Shown: piece by piece, positions 44,464-53,156 of the stretch
Layout of the letters: every line of letters starts with the position of its first letter
How positions within the stretch are numbered: the first letter of the stretch is position 1
Source of the DNA: Cellvibrio fontiphilus_A
Lineage (GTDB): Bacteria; Pseudomonadota; Gammaproteobacteria; Pseudomonadales; Cellvibrionaceae
NCBI RefSeq assembly: GCF_042646205.1
Contig: NZ_JBHRTF010000001.1
Span: 62,001-126,000 of the forward strand
Length of the DNA stretch: 64,000 bases
Direction of reading: 5' to 3'
Made by a program: the position numbers and the translations under genes
Notes under the pieces: generated by a model
Databases searched by the model: none
Seen by the model: the letters and a program-made list of their open reading frames with translations, nothing else
Told to the model about the DNA's origin: nothing

Positions 44464-45153
44464 CTAATTTTTGACCATTTTCCACGCCCCATTATCTAAC
44501 TGAAGGCTATAGTCTTTGAAAATAAAATCTGGCTGACCTTTTGTGGAGCGTGAAGGGTTCCATTCGGCTCTTTTGAATATGAGTTTTTCCTTCGTTACCC
44601 ATTTTGTTTTTTCGGGCCACCAAATATTTTCAGTGCTTGCTTCAAAAACCTTTCTTATTTCATTTTTTTTGACTTGATAAACTTGAAGGCAGGTTGGGGT
44701 CATTTCTGTGTAAGGGTTCATTTCTGAAAACGCCACATAATTGTTTTCTGGAGAGAACATAGGAAAACCACAAACGGGAGTTAAAACGGCTGTTTTCCTA
44801 TCAAAAATACTCCATGAATTACCTTCAAAATATTGAACATATAGCGATACAAATCTTTTGTCATCTGATACTCCGACTGCCAGAACATGTACAGTAGCCT
44901 CACTGTCATCTTTATTCTTATTCTCTTTTATATGATGTATGTCGCCCGCAGCAGAAACAATTTCTAGGGATTCATTTTTTCTGGAAATTATTCCCTTATT
45001 GAGTGCGATAATACTTTTTTCAATTTTTAATGCACATTCAAAACTATTTCCTAATTCCGGACAGGACACTTTATTTTCAGGTGTACTTAAATCAATAGCG
45101 CTAGCCTTAATGGAAATTAAGATCAGTAATACAAGGAGAGAAATTTTATTCAT
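44464..45153 (-). CDS. Small exported protein of unknown function, AT-rich
   Basis: 229 residues with a clear Sec signal peptide (ISLLVLLILISIKASA). The mature part has six cysteines at intervals (VSCPELGNSFECA, VCGFPMFS, PTCLQVYQ) and a beta-rich pattern; VCGFPMFSPENNYVAFSE resembles one blade of a WD/TolB-like propeller, but too little is present to call it. Base composition is visibly richer in A and T than in the genes on both sides. It lies alone between the two copies of the upstream gene's 3' end, on the opposite strand. Confidence 0.65.
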   Translation of the reverse strand: MNKISLLVLLILISIKASAIDLSTPENKVSCPELGNSFECALKIEKSIIALNKGIISRKNESLEIVSAAGDIHHIKENKNKDDSEATVHVLAVGVSDDKRFVSLYVQYFEGNSWSIFDRKTAVLTPVCGFPMFSPENNYVAFSEMNPYTEMTPTCLQVYQVKKNEIRKVFEASTENIWWPEKTKWVTKEKLIFKRAEWNPSRSTKGQPDFIFKDYSLQLDNGAWKMVKN

Positions 45154-45270
45154 GATTATCCTTTTTTCATGTTAAGCACGGGTAGCTTTTTAAATCCATA
45201 AACTAGTAGCGTGCTTTTGCGCAGCAAAAACCCATGGTTACTATTTGTAAATTGCACATCCATGTTGCCT

Positions 45271-45427
45271 AAGCTTTCTTTATCTTTTCAGATATCGCAC
45301 GGTCTCGCACCATCGAATACACCGGTCTAGGTGATATGGAGCGCGACCCGTTTGTCATGAAAATCCAGCATGAATTGGTGGAGCAGCATGGGCATTGAGG
45401 GGCACTGTAAATTAGGATCGGAAAAAA
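45271..45427 (+). pseudogene. Diverged second copy of the 3' end of the gene at 43609-44301
   Basis: Matches 44177-44335, including about 30 bases after the stop. In frame it reads FSDIARSRTIEYTGLGDM, then ERDPFVMKIQHELVEQHGH, ending at TGA 45396-45398. Against the complete gene most differences are silent or conservative, and three bases (CAG) are added in frame. No start or upstream part of the gene is present. The 3' end of the leftward gene 45327-45971 reads through this copy in antisense. Confidence 0.85.
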
Positions 45428-45971
45428 ATGGAAGTAGGCTCATCGTGGCAGTGGTGGTTTTCCTTATCAATAATTTTCTAATGCGAGGAACTTTCTTCTG
45501 TCTACTGATCGAGCAGCAAGGCACTATGGCCATTTCCAGATTTTCAAACCACCAGAGCTCTATTTTTCTTAGCAGATTAACCATTTCTGAAAACACTTCA
45601 GAAACCTCAAAATCTAGCTCTTCTGCGGTGAATTTAAGCATTTCATGAGCCAAGGTATTCCTACATTTCTTAATGTACTCAAAACGTTCCAAGTCTTTTT
45701 CATTTATGGCGCCTATATTTTGCAACCATTTTAAAGAAGCATATAGAGGGCTTTTATTTAATGAAAGAACCTTGTGCTTGTATTCTTCGCTGATTATAAA
45801 TCCATTTTCATCAAGGCCATTTGTGTAGAAGCTATGTATTTTTTCTACAATGCTATCTTTTAGCATTTCAAATGCCATAGAAAATATTGAGGCCGTAATA
45901 ATATTTTTCTTAAGTGTTTTGGGGTGAAGCGCTCTTTGCCACGATGCCTTTACTTTTGCCTCCATGTTCAT
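45327..45971 (-). CDS. HEPN-like protein with RNTLAH motif (HEPN 1)
   Basis: A 214-residue helical protein. FEYIKKCRNTLAHEMLKF contains R-x4-H with Asn after Arg, the active-site pattern of HEPN ribonucleases; no membrane segment is seen. ATG at 45971 is used; the frame extends to a GTG at 45989. The last 25 residues or so (LQCPSMPMLLHQFMLDFHDK) are encoded by the antisense of the duplicated gene end, so the natural C-terminus has been replaced or extended. It follows HEPN 2 by 51 bp on the same strand, with a palindrome GCGCACGCAGTGCGC in the gap. Confidence 0.65.
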   Translation of the reverse strand: MNMEAKVKASWQRALHPKTLKKNIITASIFSMAFEMLKDSIVEKIHSFYTNGLDENGFIISEEYKHKVLSLNKSPLYASLKWLQNIGAINEKDLERFEYIKKCRNTLAHEMLKFTAEELDFEVSEVFSEMVNLLRKIELWWFENLEMAIVPCCSISRQKKVPRIRKLLIRKTTTATMSLLPFFSDPNLQCPSMPMLLHQFMLDFHDKRVALHIT

Positions 45972-46022
45972 TCCTACTGTCCAGCGCACGCAGTGCGCGA
46001 TGTTGGAGCACTTTATTATGTT

Positions 46023-46772
46023 TTACCTTGTATAGTTAATATAGCCAAAACTATATTCTTTAACCATTTTGATGGTTTCTTCAATTCTCTGTGGCAATGG
46101 ACTAAATCGCTTTTCCACAGCCTCTATGTATTGCTTTGTAACCTCAAAAAAGTGCGATGGCATTTCAAATTCTGCTAAATTTTCAAATAGCTCACCTTTT
46201 GAAAATTGCTTCTCAAGGTACACTGCTACTCGTTGTAACTTTCTCTGCCAATTATAAGGGTATGTATCTTGAAGAGATTCATCCATCTTAACGCTCGGCT
46301 GAATAAGAGTTGTTCCGTGCGCAAGAACATTTCTCAAAACAAAAAGCGAGCTAATTCCCTCCTTTATTTCTTCGGATACTAATTTTTCAAGAGAAACATC
46401 ATAGTAGAATGAGTATTGTTCTTTCAGTTTGTCCCAGCCACCCTGCATTTCTATGTCAGATAAAAACTTAGAAAGTAGTTGTTCTGGTTTTGATGGTGAG
46501 GTTTGCCCTAGCGAACGACCTTTTATAACAGCTTGATCAATATCAGATGTTACTCGGTCAGAAATTATTCCTCTCAATATTCCTTCTATTATTGAAGCAT
46601 TGAGAATCAGAAGTGCAAAAGCATGATTATAGTTGACGTACTTACTTGGAGTTCTTTTTGCAAAATCCGCATTAATTTCTTCTATGCTATGTTGCTTTTT
46701 ATAGGCCATAGCCATGCTTTCATAAGCAATCAATAGTGATCTTGATGTATCCCAACCTTTATATTTGGCCAT
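46023..46772 (-). CDS. HEPN-like protein with RNVLAH motif (HEPN 2)
   Basis: A 249-residue helical protein. FVLRNVLAHGTTL (near 148) has the R-x4-H HEPN pattern, and the region before it (NHAFALLILNASIIEGILRGII) is the matching first helix of such domains. AAGGAAAGG lies right before the ATG. First gene of a two-gene leftward cassette with HEPN 1. Relatives of this general type include toxins, Abi and apoptosis-linked ribonucleases; no antitoxin, nucleotidyltransferase or known defence partner is adjacent. AT-rich compared with the flanks. Confidence 0.65.
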   Translation of the reverse strand: MAKYKGWDTSRSLLIAYESMAMAYKKQHSIEEINADFAKRTPSKYVNYNHAFALLILNASIIEGILRGIISDRVTSDIDQAVIKGRSLGQTSPSKPEQLLSKFLSDIEMQGGWDKLKEQYSFYYDVSLEKLVSEEIKEGISSLFVLRNVLAHGTTLIQPSVKMDESLQDTYPYNWQRKLQRVAVYLEKQFSKGELFENLAEFEMPSHFFEVTKQYIEAVEKRFSPLPQRIEETIKMVKEYSFGYINYTR

Positions 46773-47139
46773 ACCTTTCCTTCAACATAACAGTTTATTA
46801 GACGGCTCAAGCCATATATTTTCCCGCAGCATATTAATTCTGATGAAGTTTTGCAGAATCTTAAAATCACATGATATCAAAGCGATAAACCGCATGAGCT
46901 GTTTATTCTGCTCAAACGTCCGCTTTGGCACACTCCATCCCTTCGGCGGCTTGCTTCGCGAAGCTCGCCCTACACAACATTACCCGATGATTGAAGCACA
47001 TAACAACTGAATAACAAATCCCGCACACAAACGTAATTACCGCTTATTACACGCGTAAAGAATTAATAAGCCGCTGCGGGTAAAGCCCTGTGTGGGTGGT
47101 TTGGCTTTAAAATATCGGGAAATCACTGAGGAGGTTTTT
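46773..47139. other. Gene-free right flank of the AT-rich patch
   Basis: No gene recognised. It changes from AT-rich (to about 46915) to a GC-richer segment with a GCTTCGCGAAGC palindrome (46951-46966 region), and near 47042-47072 has GCTTATTA paired with AATAAGC, plus CCCGCACACA and TGTGTGGG further apart. These could be a promoter/operator for the following monooxygenase gene. No integrase, IS end or attC was found. Confidence 0.4.
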
Positions 47140-48132
47140 ATGTCAGTTGAATTTTCTTTGCTTGAGCTTGCTTCGGTGCGAGTGGATGAAACGCCTTGCG
47201 ATACGTTTAAGCACACGGTGGCTTATGCGCAGGCGGCGGATGGGTTGGGGTTTAAGCGGTTTTGGTTGGCGGAGCACCATAATATGCAGGGCATTGCCAG
47301 TTCTGCGACGGCGGTGTTGATTGGCCATGTGGCGGGGAATACGCAGCGGCTGCGTGTGGGTTCTGGGGGCATTATGTTGCCCAACCATTCGCCGTTAATT
47401 GTGGCGGAACAATTTGGCACTTTGGCGTCACTGTATGGCGACCGTATTGATTTAGGTTTGGGGCGTGCGCCGGGTACTGACCCGGTGACCAGTCGCGCGT
47501 TAAAACGCGATGATTCGGCGGCAGAAAATTTTGCGCAAGAAGTGCAGGTAATCCAGCAATTATTGCAACCGAGTCAACCGCAGCAGCGTTTGCGTGCGGT
47601 GCCGGGCGAGGGCACACAGGTGCCGATTTGGATTTTAGGTTCCAGCCTTTACAGCGCAGGCCTAGCCGCACAACTGGGTTTGCCTTATTCATTTGCGGGG
47701 CATTTTGCACCGGCTTATATGCGCGCGGCGCTTAAACGTTACCGCACAGAGTTTCGCCCTTCTGCACATTTGGAAAAACCTTATTTTGTGTTGGGTTTGC
47801 CGGTGGTGTGGAGTGAAACCGCCGAGCAGGCGATGTTTAACGCGAGCACCAGTTTTCAGCGCATTACCGCTTTATTTCGCGGTGAACCTTTATGGTTGTG
47901 CCCGCCGAAACCGGTTGAGCAATTGGACTGGTCGATAGGTGAAAAACACAGCGTACAAGAATTTTTGGCGCTGGCACAAATTGGCGATGAGTTGGAAATT
48001 TTGGATGGCTTACAACAGCTGCGCGATGAACTCGCGGTAGATGAGTTTATGTTTACCATCGATGTTTATGATCGCGCACTGCGCGTTCAAACATTGGAAG
48101 TGCTCGCGCGTATTAAAGCGCATTTGCGCTAA
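47140..48132 (+). CDS. Luciferase-like (LLM) flavin-dependent oxidoreductase
   Basis: FMN-dependent monooxygenase-like barrel, 330 residues, of the class with FSLLELASV start, LGFKRFWLAEHHNM, RVGSGGIMLPNHSPLIVAEQFGTL and DLGLGRAPGTDP. Substrate unknown. The ATG at 47140 is set by an excellent GAGGAGG (47128-47134) and the conserved N-terminus; the longer open frame from 47092 is not used. Confidence 0.9.
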   Translation: MSVEFSLLELASVRVDETPCDTFKHTVAYAQAADGLGFKRFWLAEHHNMQGIASSATAVLIGHVAGNTQRLRVGSGGIMLPNHSPLIVAEQFGTLASLYGDRIDLGLGRAPGTDPVTSRALKRDDSAAENFAQEVQVIQQLLQPSQPQQRLRAVPGEGTQVPIWILGSSLYSAGLAAQLGLPYSFAGHFAPAYMRAALKRYRTEFRPSAHLEKPYFVLGLPVVWSETAEQAMFNASTSFQRITALFRGEPLWLCPPKPVEQLDWSIGEKHSVQEFLALAQIGDELEILDGLQQLRDELAVDEFMFTIDVYDRALRVQTLEVLARIKAHLR

Positions 48133-48208
48133 CTATTTTTATATGGGACGTAAATTTTTATGTAGGGCTTAACTTTTAATGTAGGGCGTAACTTTTAATC
48201 TAGGGAGT
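48131..48208 (+). repeat. Short tandem repeat, three 19-bp units plus a degenerate fourth
   Basis: Units at 48152-48170, 48171-48189 and 48190-48208 share AACTTTTAATGTAGGGCGT-like sequence; 48131-48151 is a weaker copy. It fills the gap between two convergent genes right after the monooxygenase stop. No stem-loop terminator is visible there. Confidence 0.75.
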
Positions 48209-48244
48209 AGCAACAGCCCCGCAAGCCGTTGCACTTCTTACGGG

Positions 48245-49924
48245 CTACGGAAGTTGTGCGTAGGTGATGACGCGATTACGGCCGGAGGCTTTAGCGTTGT
48301 AGAGCGCTTCGTCGGCGCGTAGGATTAGATCGGTTGCATGTGTTTCCTCTGCGCGCCAATCGCTGCTACCGATGCTCATGGTCATGCGGCCGACTTCGGG
48401 GAAGGTGGCAGATTCAATGGCGCTGCGAATTTTTTCGGCAACAGTCATCACTTCGGTAGCGCTGGGCGCATTGGGTAAAAGCACCACAAATTCTTCGCCG
48501 CCGTAGCGTGCGACAAAATCCGTCGCGCGGGTGTTTTGCGTAATCAAGCTGGCGATTTGTTGTAACACTGCATCGCCCACCGGGTGGCCATAGTTGTCGT
48601 TTACTTTTTTAAAGTGATCCGCATCGAGCAATAAAATAGAAAAGCCGCGCCCGGTGCGTTTACCCATTTGTACATAAGCCGTTAATGTTTCATCAAAGCT
48701 GCGCCGATTGTGTATGCCGGTTAAAGGGTCTGTGGTCGCCAGGTGTTCCAATTGTTTATTGGCGGCCGCCAGAGCTTCGGTGCGCTGCAACACTTGTTGC
48801 TCCAGCGTTCGATTCAATAATTCCAATTCGTGCTCGCGTGTGAGTAGCGAGTCAGTCATGGATTGCATGGCGTTGCTCAACTGCGCGACTTCACTCAGGC
48901 TAGTGTCGCTAGGGTATTGCGGTGCACTGGTGTTGTGTTGAATGCAGTGCGCGGCAGCGGCGAGTTGCTCGATGGGTTTGCTCACACTTTGCGCCAGGCG
49001 CCAGGCTAATAATGCAAATACTATAACGGCGATAAATGCCAGCACTAACAACCGCGCGTACATGTCGTACACCGGGATGAGTGCATTTTCCAGCGATTGG
49101 CGCACCACAATTCGCCAGCCAAAATTGGTGGGCGAATCTGCATTTACCAATACCTGACTGGTTATATAACTGCGCCCGTCATCCCAGGTTGCAATTGAAT
49201 AGGTGTTGCTGAGTGGTAACTGTTTGGGGAGTTGGCTCACGCCTGCCAGCGCTTGCGGGTAGAGCACATTGCCGCTGTTGCTCACAATCAGGATCTGCGC
49301 ATCGCTGTTAGTTTCTCGGCGATTAATGACGGCTTGTACTGTGTTGGTAACCCAGTTCCAATGCGCGTGTGCGGCAACAACACCAACCACCTTGCCATCA
49401 TTGGTGCGAATGGGCGCAGCAAAATCGATAAAGCGCAGGGGTTCATCGGCGTGAGGGTTGGGCAACAATTTGGCGAGTAACAGTGCTTCGTGAACATCGC
49501 CGCTGTAAATATTTTTTAACCCGGCGATAAACCAGGGGCGCTGCGCTACAGATTGCCCGACGAGCATATTGTTGCTGGCTTGAATCACATTGCCTGCCGC
49601 ATCGGCCACGCCCAGCCAGGCAAATTCGCTGCGCAGTGTGCGGCGCCGGTCGAGCGAGGCGAGAATGTCGGGGCTGGTTAAATCGCCGCGCACAAAATGC
49701 GGCGCTTGGCTGAGCAGTACAATTTCTATTTCGCGCTCACGCAAGTTGGCGCCCAGCAGTTCGGCAGCGGCAACGGCTTGGGCATGAACAGCTTCTCCGG
49801 CATTTATTTTCATTTGGTTGGTTGTTATCCAGCCCGCATAAATACCTACGCTGAGAAGCGTAAATAGCGAGAGCCCGCCAAACCACAATGCCAGCCTCAC
49901 TCTAAAGCTACTGTGCTTGAACAA
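48245..49924 (-). CDS. Membrane diguanylate cyclase with periplasmic sensor
   Basis: Makes c-di-GMP. Order: one membrane helix (about 12-32), periplasmic dCache-like sensor (about 40-285), second helix (about 290-312), HAMP (to about 370), coiled coil, GGDEF domain. The active site GGEEF is at 475-479, and RATD at 466-469 is the inhibitory I-site (RxxD five residues before), so product inhibition is expected. The sensed ligand is unknown. 559 residues. Confidence 0.93.
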   Translation of the reverse strand: MFKHSSFRVRLALWFGGLSLFTLLSVGIYAGWITTNQMKINAGEAVHAQAVAAAELLGANLREREIEIVLLSQAPHFVRGDLTSPDILASLDRRRTLRSEFAWLGVADAAGNVIQASNNMLVGQSVAQRPWFIAGLKNIYSGDVHEALLLAKLLPNPHADEPLRFIDFAAPIRTNDGKVVGVVAAHAHWNWVTNTVQAVINRRETNSDAQILIVSNSGNVLYPQALAGVSQLPKQLPLSNTYSIATWDDGRSYITSQVLVNADSPTNFGWRIVVRQSLENALIPVYDMYARLLVLAFIAVIVFALLAWRLAQSVSKPIEQLAAAAHCIQHNTSAPQYPSDTSLSEVAQLSNAMQSMTDSLLTREHELELLNRTLEQQVLQRTEALAAANKQLEHLATTDPLTGIHNRRSFDETLTAYVQMGKRTGRGFSILLLDADHFKKVNDNYGHPVGDAVLQQIASLITQNTRATDFVARYGGEEFVVLLPNAPSATEVMTVAEKIRSAIESATFPEVGRMTMSIGSSDWRAEETHATDLILRADEALYNAKASGRNRVITYAQLP

Positions 49925-50195
49925 TTAGCATGCCTTGTGTGATTAACTTGTCGCCATAATATACATTTTTATCCTATGGCTGGCAGTATTCCGCAGGGGG
50001 AAAAACCGGCAACAAATCACAGGAATAGATTATGGAAGCTGTGCAATTATTCGGGGCCAGTGTGCCGGTGGTGCCGCTGTTGTTGCGGGCAAATTAATTG
50101 ATGGTCATGTGGGTAAGGGGGGGGGACGCGGTGAATCTCCCCCGGCTCAGGGTGTAAACGAAGCCGGGGGATTTGCTGCATCGCAATAAAAATTA
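49925..50195. other. Gene-free stretch with a candidate terminator
   Basis: CCCCCGGCT (50139-50147) and AGCCGGGGG (50162-50170) form a perfect 9-bp stem, 25 bases beyond the Old Yellow Enzyme stop on the minus strand, but no T-run follows. A 21-codon open frame at 50033 has no support. Otherwise nothing recognised. Confidence 0.45.
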
Positions 50196-51290
50196 TTACG
50201 TGCGATAGCGCTCCAACCAATGCGCGTAGGATGCAGGTAAAACCCACGCGGATTTTTCTACGCCCAGTTCTTTCGCCGCAAAATAGGGCCAGTGTGGGTT
50301 AGCCAAATGCGGGCGACCAATCATCACCAAGTCCAACTGTTTATTGGCGATGGCCTGCTCTGCTAATTGCGGTGTGCTAAAACCCCAGGCGGATGCGACA
50401 GGAATATCGGCCTGGTTGCGCACTTGTTCAGCGATGGGGGCGAGAAACGCCGGTGCCCAGGGGATGTTCACATCAGGTGTGGAGAAGCCGATGCTGACGC
50501 TCAACATATCCAAACCATTGTTGCGCAATTGTTGGGTGAGTTGGATGGATTCAGCGAGGGTTTGTTCATCGCGGCCATCGTATTCAATCACCCCAAAACG
50601 GGCGGTGAGCGGTAAATGTTGCGGCCAGACGGCGCGCACGGCTGCGAAGGTTTCCAATAAAAACCGGCTGCGGTTTTCCAAGTTGCCGCCGTATTCATCG
50701 GTGCGTTGGTTGGCGTGGGCAGAGAAAAAACTTTGCGCCAAATAACCGTGGGCAAAATGCAATTCCAGCCATTCAAAACCAGCGGCGCGGGCGCGCTGTG
50801 CGGCAGCGGCAAAATCGGCGGTCACACGTTTGATATCGGCGATGGACATTTCCTGCGGGACTTTTTCCAAACCATCACCAAAGGCGATAGCGGAAGGGGA
50901 AATGGTTTGCCAGCCGCGTGCATCGCCTTCGGCAATATGATCGTCACCTTCCCAAGGGCGATTGGCGCTGGCTTTGCGCCCGGCGTGGGCGATTTGAATG
51001 CCCGGTACGGCGCCGGCTTTTTTAATCGCGCTGGCAATTTGTGCCAGGCCTATGGCGTGTTCGTCGCTCCACAGGCCCAAACAGTTGGGGGAGATGCGGC
51101 CTTCCGGCGCGACGGCGGTCGCCTCTACTATCACCAAACCGGCGCCACCGCGCGCAATGCTGCTGTAGTGGGTCAGGTGCCAGTCGTTACTAAAACCATC
51201 GGTGGCCATGTATTGGCACATGGGGGGTACGGCAATGCGGTTGCGCAGTTCAACATCTTTGAGTTTAAAACGGCTAAAAAGAGCGGACAT
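50196..51290 (-). CDS. NADH:flavin oxidoreductase, Old Yellow Enzyme family (YqjM-like)
   Basis: FMN-containing ene-reductase type barrel of 364 residues. Class features are PPMCQYMATDG, the RISPNCLGLW segment, QIAHAGRKA and HFAHGYLAQSFFS. Reduces activated C=C bonds using NAD(P)H; physiological substrate unknown. The ATG at 51290 is chosen for the strong GGAGGA before it. A LysR gene 119 bp upstream on the same strand may control it. Confidence 0.93.
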   Translation of the reverse strand: MSALFSRFKLKDVELRNRIAVPPMCQYMATDGFSNDWHLTHYSSIARGGAGLVIVEATAVAPEGRISPNCLGLWSDEHAIGLAQIASAIKKAGAVPGIQIAHAGRKASANRPWEGDDHIAEGDARGWQTISPSAIAFGDGLEKVPQEMSIADIKRVTADFAAAAQRARAAGFEWLELHFAHGYLAQSFFSAHANQRTDEYGGNLENRSRFLLETFAAVRAVWPQHLPLTARFGVIEYDGRDEQTLAESIQLTQQLRNNGLDMLSVSIGFSTPDVNIPWAPAFLAPIAEQVRNQADIPVASAWGFSTPQLAEQAIANKQLDLVMIGRPHLANPHWPYFAAKELGVEKSAWVLPASYAHWLERYRT

Positions 51291-51409
51291 ACTTCCTCCA
51301 GACGGGATCATTACCCTGATGTGCAGGGTTTGGCGCCTAGAGTAAGGCCTGCTGAGATATAAAAATAATCAGCTTTTGTTATCTGCTTTATAAGCTGCGC
51401 TTATGACAG

Positions 51410-52309
51410 CTAGGGTGCGATAAACAGCTCAAACAGCAAGTCGCGAATCCAGCGGTGCGCCGGGTTTTGATGGGTGCGCTCATGCCAGGCGGCGATTTTG
51501 GTAAAACCCTCCACGGGGATAGGCGTTGGTTGGGTGACCAGCCCGTCCAGGCTGTCCACCAAGCGTTTGGGCACTACCGCAATCATGTCGCTGGCGCGCA
51601 GTATGCTCGCCATCACCAGAAAGGATTTGACCGACAGCATCACCTGCCGCGCGCGGCCAATGCGCGCTAGCGCTTCGTCGGTCACGCCCAGAAAACCGCC
51701 GCCGGTGTAGGAAAATAACGCGTGTTCCAGGGTGCAAAATTCATCCAGGCTGAGCGGCTGTTGGGCGTTGGGGTGATCGCTGCGCATCACACACACATAG
51801 TCTTCATCGTAGAGGCGGCGCGCGTGTAATTCCGCCGGGCAATTGGGCGGCGTGAGCAGCGCCAGATCAATTTCGCCGCGCTCCAGTTGCTGTGGGAGCA
51901 GTTGGTTTTCGATGGGCAATAGCGCGACACGAATCTGCGGCGCGCGTTTTTTTAGCTCCACCAAAAAGGGCACGGCAATCGCCTGCAGCGCGTAATCGGT
52001 GGCGGCGATGGTGAGAGTGAGGCTTGCACTGCGCGGATCAAATTCTGCCGGTTGTAGCAGAGTGGCTATTTCGGCCAATACTTTTTTTACCGGCAGGGCC
52101 AAATCCAGCGCGCGCTGGGTGGGCACTATGCCGCGCTGCGAGCGCACAAACAGCGGGTCGTTAAAACTCTCGCGCAGGCGGGTGAGCATGCCGCTCATTG
52201 CCGGTTGGGTGAGCGACAGCCGCGCCGCCGCGCGCGTTACGTTGCGCTCATCCAATAGCGCATCCAGGGCTTTTAATAAATTCAGATCGACGGTTTTGAT
52301 ATCGCGCAT
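51410..52309 (-). CDS. LysR-family transcriptional regulator
   Basis: 299 residues: N-terminal winged helix-turn-helix (ALDALLDERNVTRAAARLSLTQPAMSG, 15-41) and a co-inducer domain from about 90. Adjacent to and in line with the Old Yellow Enzyme gene. Gene and co-inducer unknown. Confidence 0.93.
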   Translation of the reverse strand: MRDIKTVDLNLLKALDALLDERNVTRAAARLSLTQPAMSGMLTRLRESFNDPLFVRSQRGIVPTQRALDLALPVKKVLAEIATLLQPAEFDPRSASLTLTIAATDYALQAIAVPFLVELKKRAPQIRVALLPIENQLLPQQLERGEIDLALLTPPNCPAELHARRLYDEDYVCVMRSDHPNAQQPLSLDEFCTLEHALFSYTGGGFLGVTDEALARIGRARQVMLSVKSFLVMASILRASDMIAVVPKRLVDSLDGLVTQPTPIPVEGFTKIAAWHERTHQNPAHRWIRDLLFELFIAP

Positions 52310-52476
52310 ATTGCTTGGGCTCGCGGGTGAAATACCGGTGTCCAGCCTAAAGCTTTCTGCCGGCGAAGTGAAACCGATATTCCCCTGCAGTGACGGTGCT
52401 GCGCGGTGAGTTCAAAAAACCGTAACAAATCCTTCATATACTGTTGCTAAGCCATCCATTTGTTTAAGGAAACAAC

Positions 52477-53106
52477 GTGCCTGAACTGATTGCTCCGCCC
52501 GCCAAACATACCCGGGGTGCTTATGGTGTCTGGTTGTTTACCGACAAAAACCCCCGCCTGAAACAAATCAAAAAAACCGTGAGCCCCAGCGTGCACGGTG
52601 ATCGCCATTGGGATTCCAGTTACCTGTTGATGGATTACTTCACCGAGCATCGCCCGCGCAAACATACCCGCGTGTTGGATGTGGGCTGCGGCTGGGGGCC
52701 GACTTCCATCTTTTTTGCGCGCAAGGGCTGCAGGGTTACCGGTATGGATGTGGACAGTGAGGTGTTTCCCTTTTTGGAGGCCCAGGCGGATTTGAATCAG
52801 GTGAAAATCCAAACCCTGACCCGCTCCATGAAGCAGATGAAAAAGAAAGACTTGGCCAATTACGATGTGATTGTGGGCGGCGATATTTGTTTTTGGGACG
52901 AGCTGGCGGAAGAGTGGTTTGCCATGCTCAAACGCGCTGCTGCCGCCGGGGTAAAAAAACTGGTGCTGGCCGACCCGGGGCGCCAGCCGTTTTTGGACTT
53001 GATTGACCGCTGCGATAAAAAGTGGCCCACCGAACATTTGATTTGGTTGGCGTTACAGCCCAAAAAATTTGAAGGCAGCTTGATGATTGTGACCTTGAAT
53101 GACTGA
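52477..53106 (+). CDS. Class I SAM-dependent methyltransferase
   Basis: 209 residues with the SAM-binding loop VLDVGCGWGPTS (about 66-77), the acidic motif II MDVD and GGDICFWDEL. Substrate cannot be inferred. Start GTG at 52477 with TAAGGA seven bases upstream. Separated from the LysR gene by a 167-bp divergent promoter region. Confidence 0.88.
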   Translation: MPELIAPPAKHTRGAYGVWLFTDKNPRLKQIKKTVSPSVHGDRHWDSSYLLMDYFTEHRPRKHTRVLDVGCGWGPTSIFFARKGCRVTGMDVDSEVFPFLEAQADLNQVKIQTLTRSMKQMKKKDLANYDVIVGGDICFWDELAEEWFAMLKRAAAAGVKKLVLADPGRQPFLDLIDRCDKKWPTEHLIWLALQPKKFEGSLMIVTLND

Positions 53107-53156
53107 GGCGTTACACTGGCGGGCTTGAGTGCTTAGCCAGAGGTTGTTGCGGGGTC

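Noticed and set aside
46773..47139. Integron attC or cassette array near the HEPN genes
   Set aside because: No pair of core sites (RYYYAAC / GTTRRRY) at the right spacing and no integrase; the HEPN stop-to-start gap is too short for an attC.
50033..50098. 21-codon open frame between the cyclase and the Old Yellow Enzyme
   Set aside because: No homology recognised and no start signal strong enough to support it.
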